From assembly GCF_009674765.1 (NCBI RefSeq), contig NZ_WKKF01000003.1:186001-250000 (forward strand): a DNA stretch of 64,000 nt, in the 5' to 3' direction. The position numbers were made by a program, and so were the translations under genes. Of this stretch, positions 8,191 to 17,074 are shown one piece after another. Position 1 is the first letter of the stretch, and each line of letters begins with the position of its first letter. Below the pieces are notes generated by a model. It was given only the letters and a program-made list of their open reading frames with translations, was not told where the DNA came from and ran no database searches. Source of the DNA: Metabacillus idriensis. GTDB lineage: Bacteria > Bacillota > Bacilli > Bacillales > Bacillaceae.

Positions 8191-9861
8191 TTGGAAAATA
8201 ACTCGTCAAACTTTATCAAAAGCATCATAAAAGAGGACTTGGAGAACGGAAAGCATTCAACGGTCATCACCCGCTTCCCGCCTGAGCCGAATGGATACCT
8301 TCATATTGGCCATGCAAAATCAATCTTAATTAACTTTGAACTTGCCGATGACTTTGGCGGCAGAACCAATTTGCGTTTTGATGACACGAACCCTTTAAAA
8401 GAGGATCAGGAGTATGTAGACTCCATTAAAGAAGATGTGAAATGGCTCGGTTACGAATGGGATGAGCTTCACTTTGCATCAAACTACTTTGAGGAAATGT
8501 ACAGCCGCGCTGTCCTATTAATCAAAAGAGGCAAAGCATACGTAGATGATCTGACTGCTGATGAAATCCGCGAATACCGCGGCACATTGACTCAGCCTGG
8601 AAAAGAAAGCCCGTACCGCAATCGTTCCGCTGAAGAAAACCTTGAGCTGTTCGATAAAATGCGCAAAGGTGAATTTGAAACAGGCAGCAAGGTGCTGCGG
8701 GCTAAAATCGACATGACGTCACCAAACCTGAATCTTCGCGATCCTGTTATTTACCGAGTATCACACGCGACTCATCATAATACTGGAGATACTTGGTGCA
8801 TTTATCCGATGTATGATTTCGCCCATCCGATAGAAGATGCGATTGAAGGCGTGACTCATTCTATCTGTACAACAGAATTTGAGGATCATCGTCCTTTATA
8901 CAACTGGGTTGTCGAAGAATGTGAAATGGAAAGCAAACCTCAGCAAATTGAATTTGGCCGCTTAAATATCACGAACACCGTTATGAGCAAGCGCAAGCTG
9001 AAGCAGCTCGTTGACGAAGGCTTTGTAGACGGCTGGGATGACCCGCGCATGCCAACGGTATCAGGTCTTAGAAGAAAAGGATACACATCCGATGCCATCC
9101 GTAATTTTGTAAGAGAAACAGGTGTGTCTAAAGGATACGGAGCTGTTGACGAAGCCATGCTCGAGCACTTCGCAAGAGAAGATCTTAAGCTGAAAGCTCC
9201 TCGTACAATGGGTGTCCTTAAACCGCTTAAAGTCGTGATTACGAACTATCCTGAAGGCGAATCAGAAATGCTTGATGCAGAGATCAATCCTGAAGTGCCT
9301 GAAATGGGCTCACGCCAAATCCCGTTCGGAAGAGAAATCTACATCGAACAGGACGATTTCATGGAAGATCCTCCGAAAAAATATTTCCGTCTCTTCCCTG
9401 GCAACGAGGTGCGCTTGAAGCATGCTTATTTCATTAAATGTGAAGAAGTCATCAAAGATGAAAACGGAAATGTCATTGAATTGCACTGCACATACGACCC
9501 TGAAACGAAAAGCGGGTCAGGCTTTACAGGCCGCAAAGTAAAAGGCACCATTCACTGGGTTGATGCTGCAAATGCAGTTCCTGCAGAATTCCGTCTCTAT
9601 CAGCCGCTGATTCTTGACGCAGACCTGGAAGCGGAGAAAAGCGAAGAGGAAGCAGAAGAAAAAACATTCCTTGATTACGTAAATGAACAATCCTTAGAAG
9701 TTGTTCAAGGTTTTGTAGAACCAAACATGAAGGACGTAAAGGGCCAGGACAAATTCCAATTCTTCAGACACGGGTATTTCAACGTAGATCCGAAGAATTC
9801 AACACCTGAAAAAGCTGTTTACAACCGGATTGTTTCTCTAAAGAGCTCGTTCAAATTATAA
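8191..9861 (+). CDS. glnS: Glutaminyl-tRNA synthetase
   Basis: 556 residues, matching the ~554 residues of E. coli GlnRS. Class I synthetase signatures are present: HIGH motif in [10 protein letters not shown] (~34) and the KMSKS-like loop [10 protein letters not shown] (~264). The GlnRS/GluRS-type [14 protein letters not shown] and a full C-terminal beta-barrel anticodon-binding half follow. It charges tRNA-Gln directly. Start is TTG at 8191 behind AGAAAGGA. Monocistronic, divergent from tctC, with its own terminator. Most Bacillus species have no glnS and make Gln-tRNA by GatCAB transamidation, so this gene was probably gained by transfer. Confidence 0.97.
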   Translation: MENNSSNFIKSIIKEDLENGKHSTVITRFPPEPNGYLHIGHAKSILINFELADDFGGRTNLRFDDTNPLKEDQEYVDSIKEDVKWLGYEWDELHFASNYFEEMYSRAVLLIKRGKAYVDDLTADEIREYRGTLTQPGKESPYRNRSAEENLELFDKMRKGEFETGSKVLRAKIDMTSPNLNLRDPVIYRVSHATHHNTGDTWCIYPMYDFAHPIEDAIEGVTHSICTTEFEDHRPLYNWVVEECEMESKPQQIEFGRLNITNTVMSKRKLKQLVDEGFVDGWDDPRMPTVSGLRRKGYTSDAIRNFVRETGVSKGYGAVDEAMLEHFAREDLKLKAPRTMGVLKPLKVVITNYPEGESEMLDAEINPEVPEMGSRQIPFGREIYIEQDDFMEDPPKKYFRLFPGNEVRLKHAYFIKCEEVIKDENGNVIELHCTYDPETKSGSGFTGRKVKGTIHWVDAANAVPAEFRLYQPLILDADLEAEKSEEEAEEKTFLDYVNEQSLEVVQGFVEPNMKDVKGQDKFQFFRHGYFNVDPKNSTPEKAVYNRIVSLKSSFKL

Positions 9862-9870
9862 TAAACATAG

Positions 9871-9908
9871 AAAAGACCTAAATTTCTTCGAAATTTAGGT
9901 CTTTTTTT
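9871..9908 (+). terminator. Terminator of glnS
   Basis: Stem AAAGACCTAAATTT / AAATTTAGGTCTTT with loop CTTCG and a run of T, nine bases after the glnS stop. Confidence 0.95.
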
Positions 9909-10134
9909 GATGAAATGTTCTTCAGCATTCGATTGTCAATGGTAAGAAGCTTGTCCAATACAGTTGAATGACGTCGTCTGAACCGCTCTTTTTACAAATC
10001 CAGTCAAAGTCCAACCCGAACATTGCAGAAATTTGGATGGTTTTAATCCTATTTTTTCGCGGTATAAACGTACTAACAAAGAAAAATTAAGGATGAAAAA
10101 AATAAATACTAAGCAGAAAGGAGGACGAAGAATC

Positions 10135-10395
10135 ATGAAAATCAAGGCAGGCAGCTGGAGAATGCTGAGTGTACAGGAAAAACTATTTATTTTGCAGTCA
10201 GTGAGCTACAAAATGAAAAAATAAAAGAGTGTGGAGCCCCGTCAGGACCCTTTATCAGCCAAATTCCGCAAACTTGCAGCCGATCATTCGAATTTTACAG
10301 CCGAAATCGAAAAACATTTCAAGAGGAATCTATCGCACGCTTTGATTCCACAATCCTCAATCATAGACAAATATAAAAAGCAGCCGCAAAAATGA
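10135..10395 (+). pseudogene. Small gene interrupted by an in-frame TAA
   Basis: AAGGAGG precedes an ATG at 10135 that opens a 29-residue basic peptide (MKIKAGSWRMLSVQEKLF...) ending in TAA at 10222. The same frame continues for another 56 codons with protein-like composition (SAKFRKLAADHSNFTAEIEK...) to TGA at 10393. Together this would be an ~86-residue protein. Most likely one point mutation split a real gene. A functional 29-residue product or stop read-through are alternatives. No family recognised. Its end overlaps the nadE terminator stem. Confidence 0.6.
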
Positions 10396-10405
10396 CGGCT
10401 GCTTT
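10375..10405 (-). terminator. Terminator of the NAD salvage operon
   Basis: Stem AAAGCAGCCG / CGGCTGCTTT, seven bases beyond the nadE stop on the minus strand, followed on that strand by a T run. Confidence 0.9.
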
Positions 10406-10411
10406 CCTTAT

Positions 10412-11233
10412 TTATTTCCACCATCCATCAAACTTGGTCGCTGGCAACTGGCGTTTATGCTCAGTCATTAAGTAGCGCTTTTCCACTTTAGAAGCGACTT
10501 CTTCTGACACTGATTTTCCTTCTAAGTAATCATCAAGCTCATCATAAGTAATACCCAGCTCCGTCTCATCAGCCTGCTGTGGTTTATCATCAAGCAAGTC
10601 AGCAGTCGGAACCTTCAAGTATAATCTTTCTTCAGCTCCAAGCTCTTTCAGCACGCTTCTGCCCTGGCGCTTAGTCAGGCCAGCTAAAGGAAGCAGGTCT
10701 GCTCCTCCGTCACCATACTTCGTAAAGAACCCTGTGACAGCTTCTGCAGCATGATCTGTACCGATGACAAGCAGTCCAGCCTCTCCTGCAATCGCATATT
10801 GAGTAATCATGCGTGTTCTTGCTTTCACATTCCCTTTATTAAAATCGCTCAGCTCATCCTGAACGGCATCTGCATATTGCTTTTCAAAGGAATCAACCGT
10901 CGTTTTAATATCAAACGTGATCGATTGATCCGGCTTAATGAATTTCAGCGCCAGCTGCGCATCATCTTCATCATGCTGAACACCGTGAGGGAGGCGGACC
11001 GCAATGAACTTCGCGTCGCTTTTGCCTTCACTGCGCAATTCTTCAACAGCAAGCTGTGCAAGACGGCCTGCCAATGTAGAATCCTGACCGCCGCTGATGC
11101 CAAGAACAAATCCTTTAGCACCTGTTTTTTTCACATAGTCTTTTAAGAACTCAATGCGTTCTCTTATCTCAGCCTTCGGATCAATTTCAGGTTTAACATT
11201 TAAATCACTCATAATCTTCTCTTGCAAGCTCAT
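10412..11233 (-). CDS. nadE: NH3-dependent NAD+ synthetase
   Basis: 273 residues, the usual size of B. subtilis NadE, and colinear with it. The PP-loop ATP-binding motif [18 protein letters not shown] is at ~44, with [26 protein letters not shown] and the C-terminal [18 protein letters not shown]. It amidates nicotinic acid adenine dinucleotide to NAD+ using ammonia and ATP. The ATG at 11233 with GGAGG eight bases upstream is preferred over the adjacent TTG. It is the last gene of the nrtR-pncA-pncB-nadD-nadE operon and completes the Preiss-Handler route encoded there. Confidence 0.97.
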   Translation of the reverse strand: MSLQEKIMSDLNVKPEIDPKAEIRERIEFLKDYVKKTGAKGFVLGISGGQDSTLAGRLAQLAVEELRSEGKSDAKFIAVRLPHGVQHDEDDAQLALKFIKPDQSITFDIKTTVDSFEKQYADAVQDELSDFNKGNVKARTRMITQYAIAGEAGLLVIGTDHAAEAVTGFFTKYGDGGADLLPLAGLTKRQGRSVLKELGAEERLYLKVPTADLLDDKPQQADETELGITYDELDDYLEGKSVSEEVASKVEKRYLMTEHKRQLPATKFDGWWK

Positions 11234-11245
11234 CAAAAATTCCTC

Positions 11246-11860
11246 CTATTGATATAAAGAATGTTTTTTAATGTATTCATAACAAGCATCAGGCAGCAGG
11301 TAGCGCGGCTCCCCGCCTTTTGAAAACTCGTCGCGGATGTATGTAGAGCTGATTTCCATCGCAAGCCCTTTATCAATCAAGTGAAAAGTTGAGCCGTCAT
11401 CATGATTCCGCAAAATTGGGGACCGGGAAATCGTCCGGAGCATATCGATGCCTTCTCTGGCCATCACAATAAATTTATTGCTTGAAATCAGTTCCTGATC
11501 ATATTTCCACTTGCCCTCTGCGATATCAACAAGCAGATCAGCACCCATAATAAAATAAATTTCATCATTCGGGTATTTCTTTTTAAAATGCTCCAGCGTG
11601 TAATACGTATAAACATTCCAGGCTTCCTGCTTAATTTCATAATCATCTGCCAGAAACTTATCATTCCCCTTAAGAGCAAGCTCAAGCATATTCCAGCGGT
11701 GCAGATCAGATGTCTTCATCAGTTTATCTTTCCGTTTGTTTGAACAAGGCAGAAAGATAATTTTATCCAGCCTGCAGCGATGTGCAACGGTGCTTGCCGT
11801 CCATAAATGAACATTTGTAATCGGATCAAACGACGAACCATAAATCCCTATCTTCCCCAC
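11246..11860 (-). CDS. Nicotinate-nucleotide adenylyltransferase-like protein
   Basis: 204 residues, nucleotidyltransferase alpha/beta phosphodiesterase superfamily (NadD type). The N-terminal motif is GIYGSSFDPITNVHL where typical NadD has GGTFDPxHxGH, so the first His is Thr and the Gly is Val while the last His is kept. The C-terminal ISSTYIR corresponds to the ISSTxIR signature. Expected reaction: NaMN + ATP to NaAD, the step between PncB and NadE. Start is GTG at 11860 behind GGGAG. The diverged active-site loop suggests a second, operon-specific adenylyltransferase distinct from housekeeping NadD. Confidence 0.8.
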   Translation of the reverse strand: MGKIGIYGSSFDPITNVHLWTASTVAHRCRLDKIIFLPCSNKRKDKLMKTSDLHRWNMLELALKGNDKFLADDYEIKQEAWNVYTYYTLEHFKKKYPNDEIYFIMGADLLVDIAEGKWKYDQELISSNKFIVMAREGIDMLRTISRSPILRNHDDGSTFHLIDKGLAMEISSTYIRDEFSKGGEPRYLLPDACYEYIKKHSLYQ

Positions 11861-11887
11861 TTGCGCTTCTCTCCCATCGTCCTCTAC

Positions 11888-13360
11888 TTACTTCTTTCCC
11901 TGTTCAATCATATTCTTAACCTTAGATTGAACTTCTTCGATATTTCGCATCTTGTTCTCCCAGCAGCGCTCGCTTAAATCGACCGGGTACTCTTCAGGGT
12001 GCATCGTCCGCTTATATTCATCCCATAGGACATCCATATTTTGAGCCGCATAGTCCTGAATTTCCTGAAGCTCAGGAAGGTCATAAACTAATTTTCCATC
12101 CACAAAAATATCACGGTGCAGTTCCTTCGCTTCAAAATTCGTTACAAACTTGCTGACGAACGTATGAACCGGATGGAACATTTTTAAACGCTCCTCTGCC
12201 TGCGGATTTTCATCCTCAAGCGCAATATAATCGCCCTCTGATTTTTTATTGACGGAATTAATGATGCGGTATACCTTTTTAATCCCCGGTGTCGTCACTT
12301 TTTCAGGATTTCCGCTGATTTTAATCGTATCCTTCATTTCCCCGTTTTCATTTTCAATGGATACTAATTTATAGACAGCACCAAGAGCGGCCTGATCATA
12401 TGCAGTAATCAGCTTCGTGCCGATTCCCCATGAATCAATTTGAGCACCTTGTGATTTTAAATTGATAATTGTATTTTCGTCCAAATCATTCGAAGCAATA
12501 ATCTGCGTCTCAGTAAATCCTGCTTCATCCAGCATTTTTCTTGCTTTCTTTGACAGATAAGCAAGATCCCCGCTATCAAGGCGAATCCCTTTAAAGTTAA
12601 TTTTGTCGCCAAGCTCTTTTGCCACTTTAATTGCTATCGGAACCCCTGATTTTAACGTATCATACGTATCGACCAGGAATACACAATCTTTATGACGTCG
12701 CGCGTACTTATGAAACGCAGTATATTCATCACGATAAGCCTGAACCAAAGCATGAGCATGTGTGCCTGCAACAGGAATGCCGAACATTTTGCCTGCGCGG
12801 ACGTTTGATGTCGCATCAAACCCGCCGATGTAAGCAGCTCTGGTGCCCCAAATTGCCGCATCCATTTCATGTGCTCTGCGTGTTCCAAACTCCATTGCAC
12901 TCTGATTGCCAACTACATGCTTGATGCGTGACGCTTTCGTCGCAATCAATGTTTGATAGTTCACAATGTTAAGCAAAGCAGTCTCTATCAGCTGAGCTTC
13001 TGCCAGCGGCGCCTCGATGCGCAGGATCGGTTCATTAGCGAAAACAAGTTCTCCTTCAACCATTGAACGCACGTTTCCAGTAAAGCGAACCTCTTTTAAA
13101 TACTCCAAATAATCATCTCTATATCCTAATTCATCTCTTAAATACTCAATATCACTTTCTGTAAAGGAAAAACTCTGTAAGTACTCGACAATGCGTTCAA
13201 GACCGGCGAAAACCCCATAGCCATTGCTGAACGGCAGTTTTCTGAAAAAGACTTCAAACACTGCTTTCCGGTTGTGCATGTTATCTTCCCAGTACGTTTC
13301 TGCCATATTAATTTGGTAAAGATCCGTATGAAGCATTAAACTGTCGTCTGTGTATTTCAT
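11888..13360 (-). CDS. pncB: Nicotinate phosphoribosyltransferase
   Basis: 490 residues, colinear with B. subtilis PncB from SLMLHTDLYQINMAETYW onward. Contains the active-site region GTHAHALVQAYRDEYTAFHKYA and the phosphate-binding GIRLDSGDLAYLSKKARKML. It converts nicotinate, PRPP and ATP to NaMN. The ATG at 13360 has GGAGG eight bases upstream; a longer frame to 13396 lacks an RBS and overlaps pncA. It lies 19 bp after pncA, which supplies its substrate. Confidence 0.96.
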   Translation of the reverse strand: MKYTDDSLMLHTDLYQINMAETYWEDNMHNRKAVFEVFFRKLPFSNGYGVFAGLERIVEYLQSFSFTESDIEYLRDELGYRDDYLEYLKEVRFTGNVRSMVEGELVFANEPILRIEAPLAEAQLIETALLNIVNYQTLIATKASRIKHVVGNQSAMEFGTRRAHEMDAAIWGTRAAYIGGFDATSNVRAGKMFGIPVAGTHAHALVQAYRDEYTAFHKYARRHKDCVFLVDTYDTLKSGVPIAIKVAKELGDKINFKGIRLDSGDLAYLSKKARKMLDEAGFTETQIIASNDLDENTIINLKSQGAQIDSWGIGTKLITAYDQAALGAVYKLVSIENENGEMKDTIKISGNPEKVTTPGIKKVYRIINSVNKKSEGDYIALEDENPQAEERLKMFHPVHTFVSKFVTNFEAKELHRDIFVDGKLVYDLPELQEIQDYAAQNMDVLWDEYKRTMHPEEYPVDLSERCWENKMRNIEEVQSKVKNMIEQGKK

Positions 13361-13379
13361 CAAAGGAACCTCCATCTGT

Positions 13380-13928
13380 CTATTCAACCCGTGCATTCAA
13401 GCTATTTTTAAAATGAGAAAGCGCCCATGCGTGGCCTTCAGGATTAAAACTTGCCACTGCTTTTTCATGAACAACTATTTTGAAGCCTTTGTTAAAACCG
13501 TCAACTGCCGTATGCAGCACGCAAATATCTGTACAAACCCCAACAAGGTGAATTTCCGTAATACCGCGTGCGCGGAGCTTCATTTCAAGATCCGTACCCG
13601 CAAACGCACTGTATCTTGTTTTATCCATCCATTGTACATGATTTTTCTCTTTATTCTGCTCATAAACGTCTTCAAGCTTCCCAAAAAGTCTGCGGCCGGC
13701 TGTTCCTTCGATATTATGAGGCGGGAACAAAGCACTTTCCGGATGAAACTCATCGTTCTCGTAATGCATATCAATTGCAAAGACCACATAATCTCCTGCA
13801 TCTATAAAAGACTCCGTCAACTGGACAATCTCATCCTCAATCGCCTGCCCCGGCTTTCCGCAAGTAAGGGCTCCATCATCCGCTACAAAATCCACCGTAT
13901 AGTCAATGTTAATTAACGCTCTTTTCAT
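13380..13928 (-). CDS. pncA: Nicotinamidase (isochorismatase family)
   Basis: 182 residues of the cysteine hydrolase fold. The catalytic triad is visible: Asp in NIDYTVDF near the N terminus, Lys in WMDKTRYSAFAGTDL, and Cys in LVGVCTDICVLHTAVDGF. It deamidates nicotinamide to nicotinate, feeding PncB directly downstream. The ATG at 13928 is preceded by AGGGGAGTGG; a longer frame reaching 13958 would run into the palindrome upstream. A putative NrtR operator lies 24-45 bp before the start. Confidence 0.94.
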   Translation of the reverse strand: MKRALINIDYTVDFVADDGALTCGKPGQAIEDEIVQLTESFIDAGDYVVFAIDMHYENDEFHPESALFPPHNIEGTAGRRLFGKLEDVYEQNKEKNHVQWMDKTRYSAFAGTDLEMKLRARGITEIHLVGVCTDICVLHTAVDGFNKGFKIVVHEKAVASFNPEGHAWALSHFKNSLNARVE

Positions 13929-13951
13929 CAATGTCCACTCCCCTATAGTAT

Positions 13952-13973
13952 TTAACACTTAATGAATTGTTAA
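13952..13973. promoter_or_regulatory. Putative NrtR operator before pncA
   Basis: Inverted repeat TTAACA-N10-TGTTAA in the 54-bp gap between nrtR and pncA. It shares its half-site with the palindrome at the nrtR promoter. An internal operator here would let NrtR control pncABDE separately from itself. Confidence 0.55.
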
Positions 13974-13982
13974 TTATCAAAT

Positions 13983-14756
13983 CTAATAACGTGCCGTATA
14001 AATCGGCTTGACGACATCCATCTCGACAAACGTATAAAGCTGCGTCGGTTTTTTTGACGTCCTTGATGTCTTTCCCTCTGCCTCCTTGATAAATGGCAGC
14101 GTCTTAATCTTCCTTGAAAATGACTGGTCACTAGCAATGGCAGGATCATCCGTCACTGTCTTCAGCACCGCCTGCAGCTCCGAATAAGTAAAGAATTCAG
14201 GAAGAAAATTCTTTGCCACAGTCGTCTGCAAAAGATCATTCCTAATCATTTTAATAGCATCCTCAATGATGTCCCTGTGATCAAACGCCAGATCCAGCTT
14301 CAATACATCCTTGATCGAGAAAAGCTCTACCTCTGCAGCATCATCCTGAGCTTTTCTAAGGGACAGCGAATGCTCCGGAACAATCGCATAATGCGCATTC
14401 GAGATAATCCAGCCGCGCGGATCGCGTCCCGGCTTATCATACACGCCAAAGTGCTTCACATGAACACCGGAAACACTCGTTTCCTCTTCCAATTCCCGCT
14501 TAGCCGCCTCAAACGCCGACTCATCATCCTGAACAAATCCTCCCGGAACCGCCCACTTGCTTGCCTCAATGTTTGGATTCCCTTCTGCATCAAGCGCAGC
14601 ACGCTGAATCAGCATCAGCTTCAAATCCATCAGCGGCGGCTTATACTCGCCATCGCTTATAGACACAATCGTAAACACACAAATATCTGACGTGTACCCA
14701 TCAGGAGTCCTGTATTTTTTTATATCGTATTTCTTAAGAGCTTCATCGTTTGACAT
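13983..14756 (-). CDS. nrtR: NrtR, Nudix-fold transcriptional regulator of NAD metabolism
   Basis: 257 residues. The N-terminal Nudix domain (~1-150) contains a Nudix box, GGFVQDDESAFEAAKRELEEET, carrying REL-EE. The C-terminal winged helix (~165-240, FTYSELQAVLKTV ... SFSRKIKTL) is typical of NrtR. NrtR represses NAD biosynthesis and salvage genes and is released by ADP-ribose or related metabolites. The ATG at 14756 has AAGGAG ten bases upstream; the ATG-less extension to 14792 would run through the operator. First gene of the operon it most likely controls. Confidence 0.9.
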   Translation of the reverse strand: MSNDEALKKYDIKKYRTPDGYTSDICVFTIVSISDGEYKPPLMDLKLMLIQRAALDAEGNPNIEASKWAVPGGFVQDDESAFEAAKRELEEETSVSGVHVKHFGVYDKPGRDPRGWIISNAHYAIVPEHSLSLRKAQDDAAEVELFSIKDVLKLDLAFDHRDIIEDAIKMIRNDLLQTTVAKNFLPEFFTYSELQAVLKTVTDDPAIASDQSFSRKIKTLPFIKEAEGKTSRTSKKPTQLYTFVEMDVVKPIYTARY

Positions 14757-14785
14757 GAATAACTGGCTCCTTAATTCGTTTTTAA

Positions 14786-14800
14786 TTAACAAGTTGTTAA
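14786..14800. promoter_or_regulatory. Putative NrtR operator at the nrtR promoter
   Basis: Perfect odd palindrome TTAACAAGTTGTTAA, immediately followed by another half-site TTGTTAA (14801-14807). It starts a few bases downstream of the -10 box of the promoter at 14812-14840, a classic repressor position. Confidence 0.7.
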
Positions 14801-14811
14801 TTGTTAATTTA

Positions 14812-14840
14812 TTTATACCTTATTTTTTGGAGGGTGTCAA
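14812..14840 (-). promoter_or_regulatory. Sigma-A promoter of the nrtR-pncAB-nadDE operon
   Basis: Perfect -35 TTGACA (14835-14840) and -10 TATAAA (14812-14817) separated by exactly 17 bp, reading toward nrtR. The predicted transcription start falls within the adjacent operator. Confidence 0.85.
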
Positions 14841-14862
14841 TGAATTATGTGGGGGAATTTTA

Positions 14863-14901
14863 CGAAAAAAACCTTGAAAGGTATAATACCTGTCAAGGTT
14901 T
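14863..14901 (-). terminator. Terminator after the silent toxin/immunity cassette
   Basis: Stem AAACCTTGA / TCAAGGTTT with an inner AGGTAT..ATACCT extension, followed on the minus strand by seven T. It closes transcription from the immunity gene at 14988. Confidence 0.85.
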
Positions 14902-14987
14902 CTAATTTCATTACATGTTCGATGTTATATCTGATTTAATATCTATTCATTCCATTTATCATATCCATACTTATTGATATCTTTAAG

Positions 14988-15533
14988 CTACTCCTGTAAA
15001 TTTTCAATTTCCGTTCTCCAAAATGAATTAGAATCTATGGATTCCTTATCAATTCTTTTTAAGTCTTCTTTTAACCTTGTAATCAATTCCTCAGGTATAT
15101 CATTTTCAAGAAAAGCATCTTCTCCATTTACTTCTATTGCTCTATCAATCATTTTATTGAAAAGTAAAATTGATTCAGCAAATTGATTAATTGAAGAGTT
15201 TATAAATATTTCATTATAATTATCACCATTATTTAAATAAACGATATTATCCTTAACGTTTAAGCAAACTGGATCACCAGAGCCTGTAGTTCCTAAATAC
15301 CAATAATTTTTAAATTTCGAAGGCATATTAAATTTCTCTATAAGACTAAGCAAAATTCCATTTGATGAAATAAATTCAAGATAAGGTGGGGGTGTTTCAG
15401 GTAAACCAGCATTCACCAAGAAATCTCTTGTTTGTTCAGAAATCGAGTCAATAATCAAACCATCTTCATTAAAAGCAATTAATTCTCCATCTTTTGCAGT
15501 GTTCCAATTCTTCAAGAAATTTTCAGGTGACAT
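14988..15533 (-). CDS. SMI1/KNR4 (SUKH)-like immunity protein, paralogue
   Basis: 181 residues, soluble and acidic. Clearly paralogous to the immunity gene at 17075: both share FLxxAGLPExxxPxLxF, the block EIFINSSINQ and NSFWRTEIENLQE / NSFWKIEMESYEQ. The GLP motif and overall pattern fit SUKH-type immunity proteins, which bind nuclease toxins. The ATG at 15533 is chosen over in-frame TTGs; AAGGAG lies upstream. It stays intact behind a ruined toxin gene, consistent with selection to keep protection against sister cells bearing the live toxin. Confidence 0.75.
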   Translation of the reverse strand: MSPENFLKNWNTAKDGELIAFNEDGLIIDSISEQTRDFLVNAGLPETPPPYLEFISSNGILLSLIEKFNMPSKFKNYWYLGTTGSGDPVCLNVKDNIVYLNNGDNYNEIFINSSINQFAESILLFNKMIDRAIEVNGEDAFLENDIPEELITRLKEDLKRIDKESIDSNSFWRTEIENLQE

Positions 15534-15549
15534 CAATTTATGCAACTCC

Positions 15550-16978
15550 TTAGTTATCTTTAATAAATGTTTCTAATTTTTCAGCTATATTATCATCTAT
15601 TCCCGTAATTCCCCACTCTTTTTCTACGTTATGAATACCTCCATATCCTGGGTGTAAAGAAAGTGGAAGTGCTACTGCTTGGCCTCCCTCACCAATATGA
15701 TGGTGTCTCATCGGTTCTCCTAGATAGTCTTTATATTGTGGAAAATGTTTAATAAAATCTTCATCCATGATAGGCACTCGGCCTCTTTTAATTGTAGAAA
15801 TATTTTTCTCGCTCCAATATTCTGGATTCTTTTAAGTAATTCATTAAAGAATTTTTTAGCATTTCTTTCCCAACCAGCAGCATTAGTACCTGAAAGCCCT
15901 TTCCCTTTAAAATTCATTTCAACGATTAAGCGAGAATCCACTAAATACTTCCTTGGATAATCAGTTAAGTCTCTTTGTCTATATCCTCTAATAGATTCGT
16001 GATTTACGCTTTTCAAAGTTTTTGCTTGAATAATTAATTCTCTTAATGATTTATGTTCAACATAAGGAAAATTAAAATTCAAGCCCATATTAGTTGAATA
16101 TGCTTCACTTTTAACCCGCACTGGAACAGGTAAGTCACCAATCCGCCTTCCAATATCACTCAATTCTGTTTTTGCTTTTACTATCTTCTTATTCACATAC
16201 TGGTTACTATATGGAGGCATTGGAAAGACAGCATTTTTTGCTTGCAGCCTGTCAACATAATAGCCTGCTCCCCCTAATCCAATGATTCCAAGCGCCTGCA
16301 ACATACTATTTTGTCTCTGTTCACTAGTAAGTTCATTCCCAAACATGTCCTTACCCAAAACAGCCTCACCCAGTCCATTAGCCGACACCAGCCCGTATAT
16401 CCCCATCTCCGTCTTCTGGAGCGTGCTAAATGATTTAGAGGTTTTATATGCATCAAGCGCATGGTCTGCCGCATTATAGGCTTTAACCGTTTTATAGATC
16501 GCGCTTCCGCCTTTGGCAGCCCGGCCTGCCCAGCCGACGACTGGGATGAAGCCGGCTGCTGCCATGGCGCCGGCTGGGATGCGCTGGGCATCTGTAAGCT
16601 TTTCTCCTGTTTACGGGGTCGACGCCTTCTGTGGCTCGTTTGTAGTCATAGTAGCCGGATACTTCGCCGGTGAAGGTTTTTGTGGTGTCCCAGAGTTTTC
16701 GTACCATGGGCGGTTTTCGAGTTCCTCGGCTATTTTTGCTTGTTTTCTTGCTTCTGCCTGGTCGCTCTTGAAGGATAGATATTCTTTGGAGGCTGTTTTC
16801 GATGTCCTTTTTCATTTTGTAGATGTCGCTGTTTTGATAAGCTTTTGCATCGAAGTTGATGGGTATGATGGTGCTGCCCTGTCTTGAGGAGTCCAGCAGC
16901 TGTTGATTGAGCTGATTAACTGCGTCTATCGTTTGTGTGCGTTCTTTTTCAGCTTTTTCCATGTGGTCTTCGAATGTC
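15550..16978 (-). pseudogene. Degraded second copy of the LXG HNH-like toxin gene
   Basis: Three out-of-frame pieces (roughly 16492-16962, 15720-16565 and 15550-15777) match the intact toxin at 17632 in order: EKERTQTIDAVNQL, TKTFTGEVSGYYDYKRATEG, PVVGWAGRAAKGG, then the C-terminal HHHIGEGGQA..GYGGIHNVEKE. The N-terminal LXG domain is absent; similarity stops at ~16977. About 22 codons near LTEEYAISEN are deleted and several frameshifts are present, one just before NPEYWSEKN. The toxin tip differs from the intact gene, so this is an orphan cassette that could be swapped in by recombination through the near-identical middle part. Confidence 0.85.
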
Positions 16979-17013
16979 GGCCAGTCAGGAATCGATTATC
17001 ATGAGAGTTAAAC

Positions 17014-17051
17014 AAAAAAACGTTGATAGTAGATAATCACTATCAACGTTT
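17014..17051 (-). terminator. Terminator of the intact LXG toxin cassette
   Basis: Perfect stem AACGTTGATAGT / ACTATCAACGTT followed on the minus strand by seven T, 24 bases beyond the stop of the immunity gene at 17075. Confidence 0.95.
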
Positions 17052-17074
17052 ATTAACTTTTAATTCATTAAAAT

